6,830 bases of DNA from Brevundimonas vancanneytii (GTDB taxonomy: Bacteria > Pseudomonadota > Alphaproteobacteria > Caulobacterales > Caulobacteraceae), in the NCBI GenBank assembly GCA_945874855.1, contig CAMCIP010000126.1, positions 1-6,830 of the forward strand, given 5' to 3'. The position numbers were made by a program, and so were the translations under genes. The notes beneath the pieces are model-generated. The model saw only the letters and a list, made by a program, of their open reading frames with translations. It searched no databases and was not told the DNA's origin. Shown one piece after another: positions 6,719 through 6,830 of this stretch (positions within the stretch are counted from its first letter, which is position 1; each line of letters starts with the position of its first letter).

Positions 6719-6830
6719 GCCGACCCTCGCGGACCGGTCGGCTTCTGGTCTTCGGCGCGGGGCCGCTGGGCAGGGCGACGGCCCGGCTGTTCGTCCGCAG
6801 GGGTGGCACGGCCGCCACCACCTCGCGCGA
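6715..6830 (+). CDS. Rossmann-fold NAD(P)-binding protein (5' end only)
   Basis: An open frame starts at ATG 6715, overlapping the sqdB stop by ATGA, and runs off the right edge after 38 codons. The N-terminus is a classic dinucleotide-binding start: a beta strand (RLLVFGAG, residues 9-16) with the glycine motif GAGPLGRATA, a helix (ARLFVRRG), then a second strand ending in TTSR. The basic S-R after the second strand hints at NADP preference. This resembles short NAD-dependent epimerase/dehydratase-like proteins of the YeeZ type, but too little is visible to name a substrate. Tight coupling to the sqdB-like gene suggests a related pathway. No good Shine-Dalgarno is seen before the ATG, consistent with translational coupling. 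Confidence 0.7.
   Translation, partial: MSRPSRTGRLLVFGAGPLGRATARLFVRRGGTAATTSR

Overview
This is a very GC-rich window with strong G/C bias at third codon positions, typical of an alphaproteobacterium. The imuA-imuB-dnaE2 order, the C-terminal SRDFH ending of the polymerase and an SQD1/SqdB-type enzyme suggest Caulobacterales. A Brevundimonas-like member would fit, since that genus is known for sulfoquinovosyl lipids, but this assignment is inference and no rRNA or other taxonomic marker is present.

Layout. (1) Positions 1-5070, plus strand: an SOS mutagenesis cassette. It holds the 3' end of imuA (to 300), complete imuB (188-1744) and complete dnaE2/imuC (1741-5070). imuA and imuB overlap by 113 bp in different frames; imuB and dnaE2 overlap by ATGA. 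The cassette's own promoter and LexA site would lie upstream of imuA, outside the window. (2) Positions 5091-5318, minus strand: a small lipoprotein of unknown function, convergent with dnaE2, with only 20 bp between the stop codons. (3) Positions 5319-5485: a 167-bp divergent intergenic region with an 8-bp inverted repeat, a plausible Caulobacter-type promoter and, at its right edge, a GTTC-N7-GTTC sequence that matches the alphaproteobacterial LexA box and straddles the next start codon. (4) Positions 5486-6718, plus strand: an SQD1/SqdB-family UDP-sulfoquinovose synthase, coupled by ATGA to (5) a Rossmann-fold gene that runs off the right edge from 6715.

How the genes work together. By family knowledge, ImuA, ImuB and DnaE2 form a damage-inducible translesion mutasome: DnaE2 is the error-prone polymerase, ImuB a catalytically dead Y-family protein that bridges to the sliding clamp, and ImuA an accessory factor. 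The right-hand pair is a separate unit, probably for sulfolipid or sulfosugar nucleotide metabolism. I see no wholly new system. The observation most worth testing is the LexA-box-like sequence over the sqdB start codon, which would put a sulfolipid gene next to imuAB-dnaE2 under possible SOS control. No tRNA, rRNA, CRISPR array, insertion sequence or origin is apparent.
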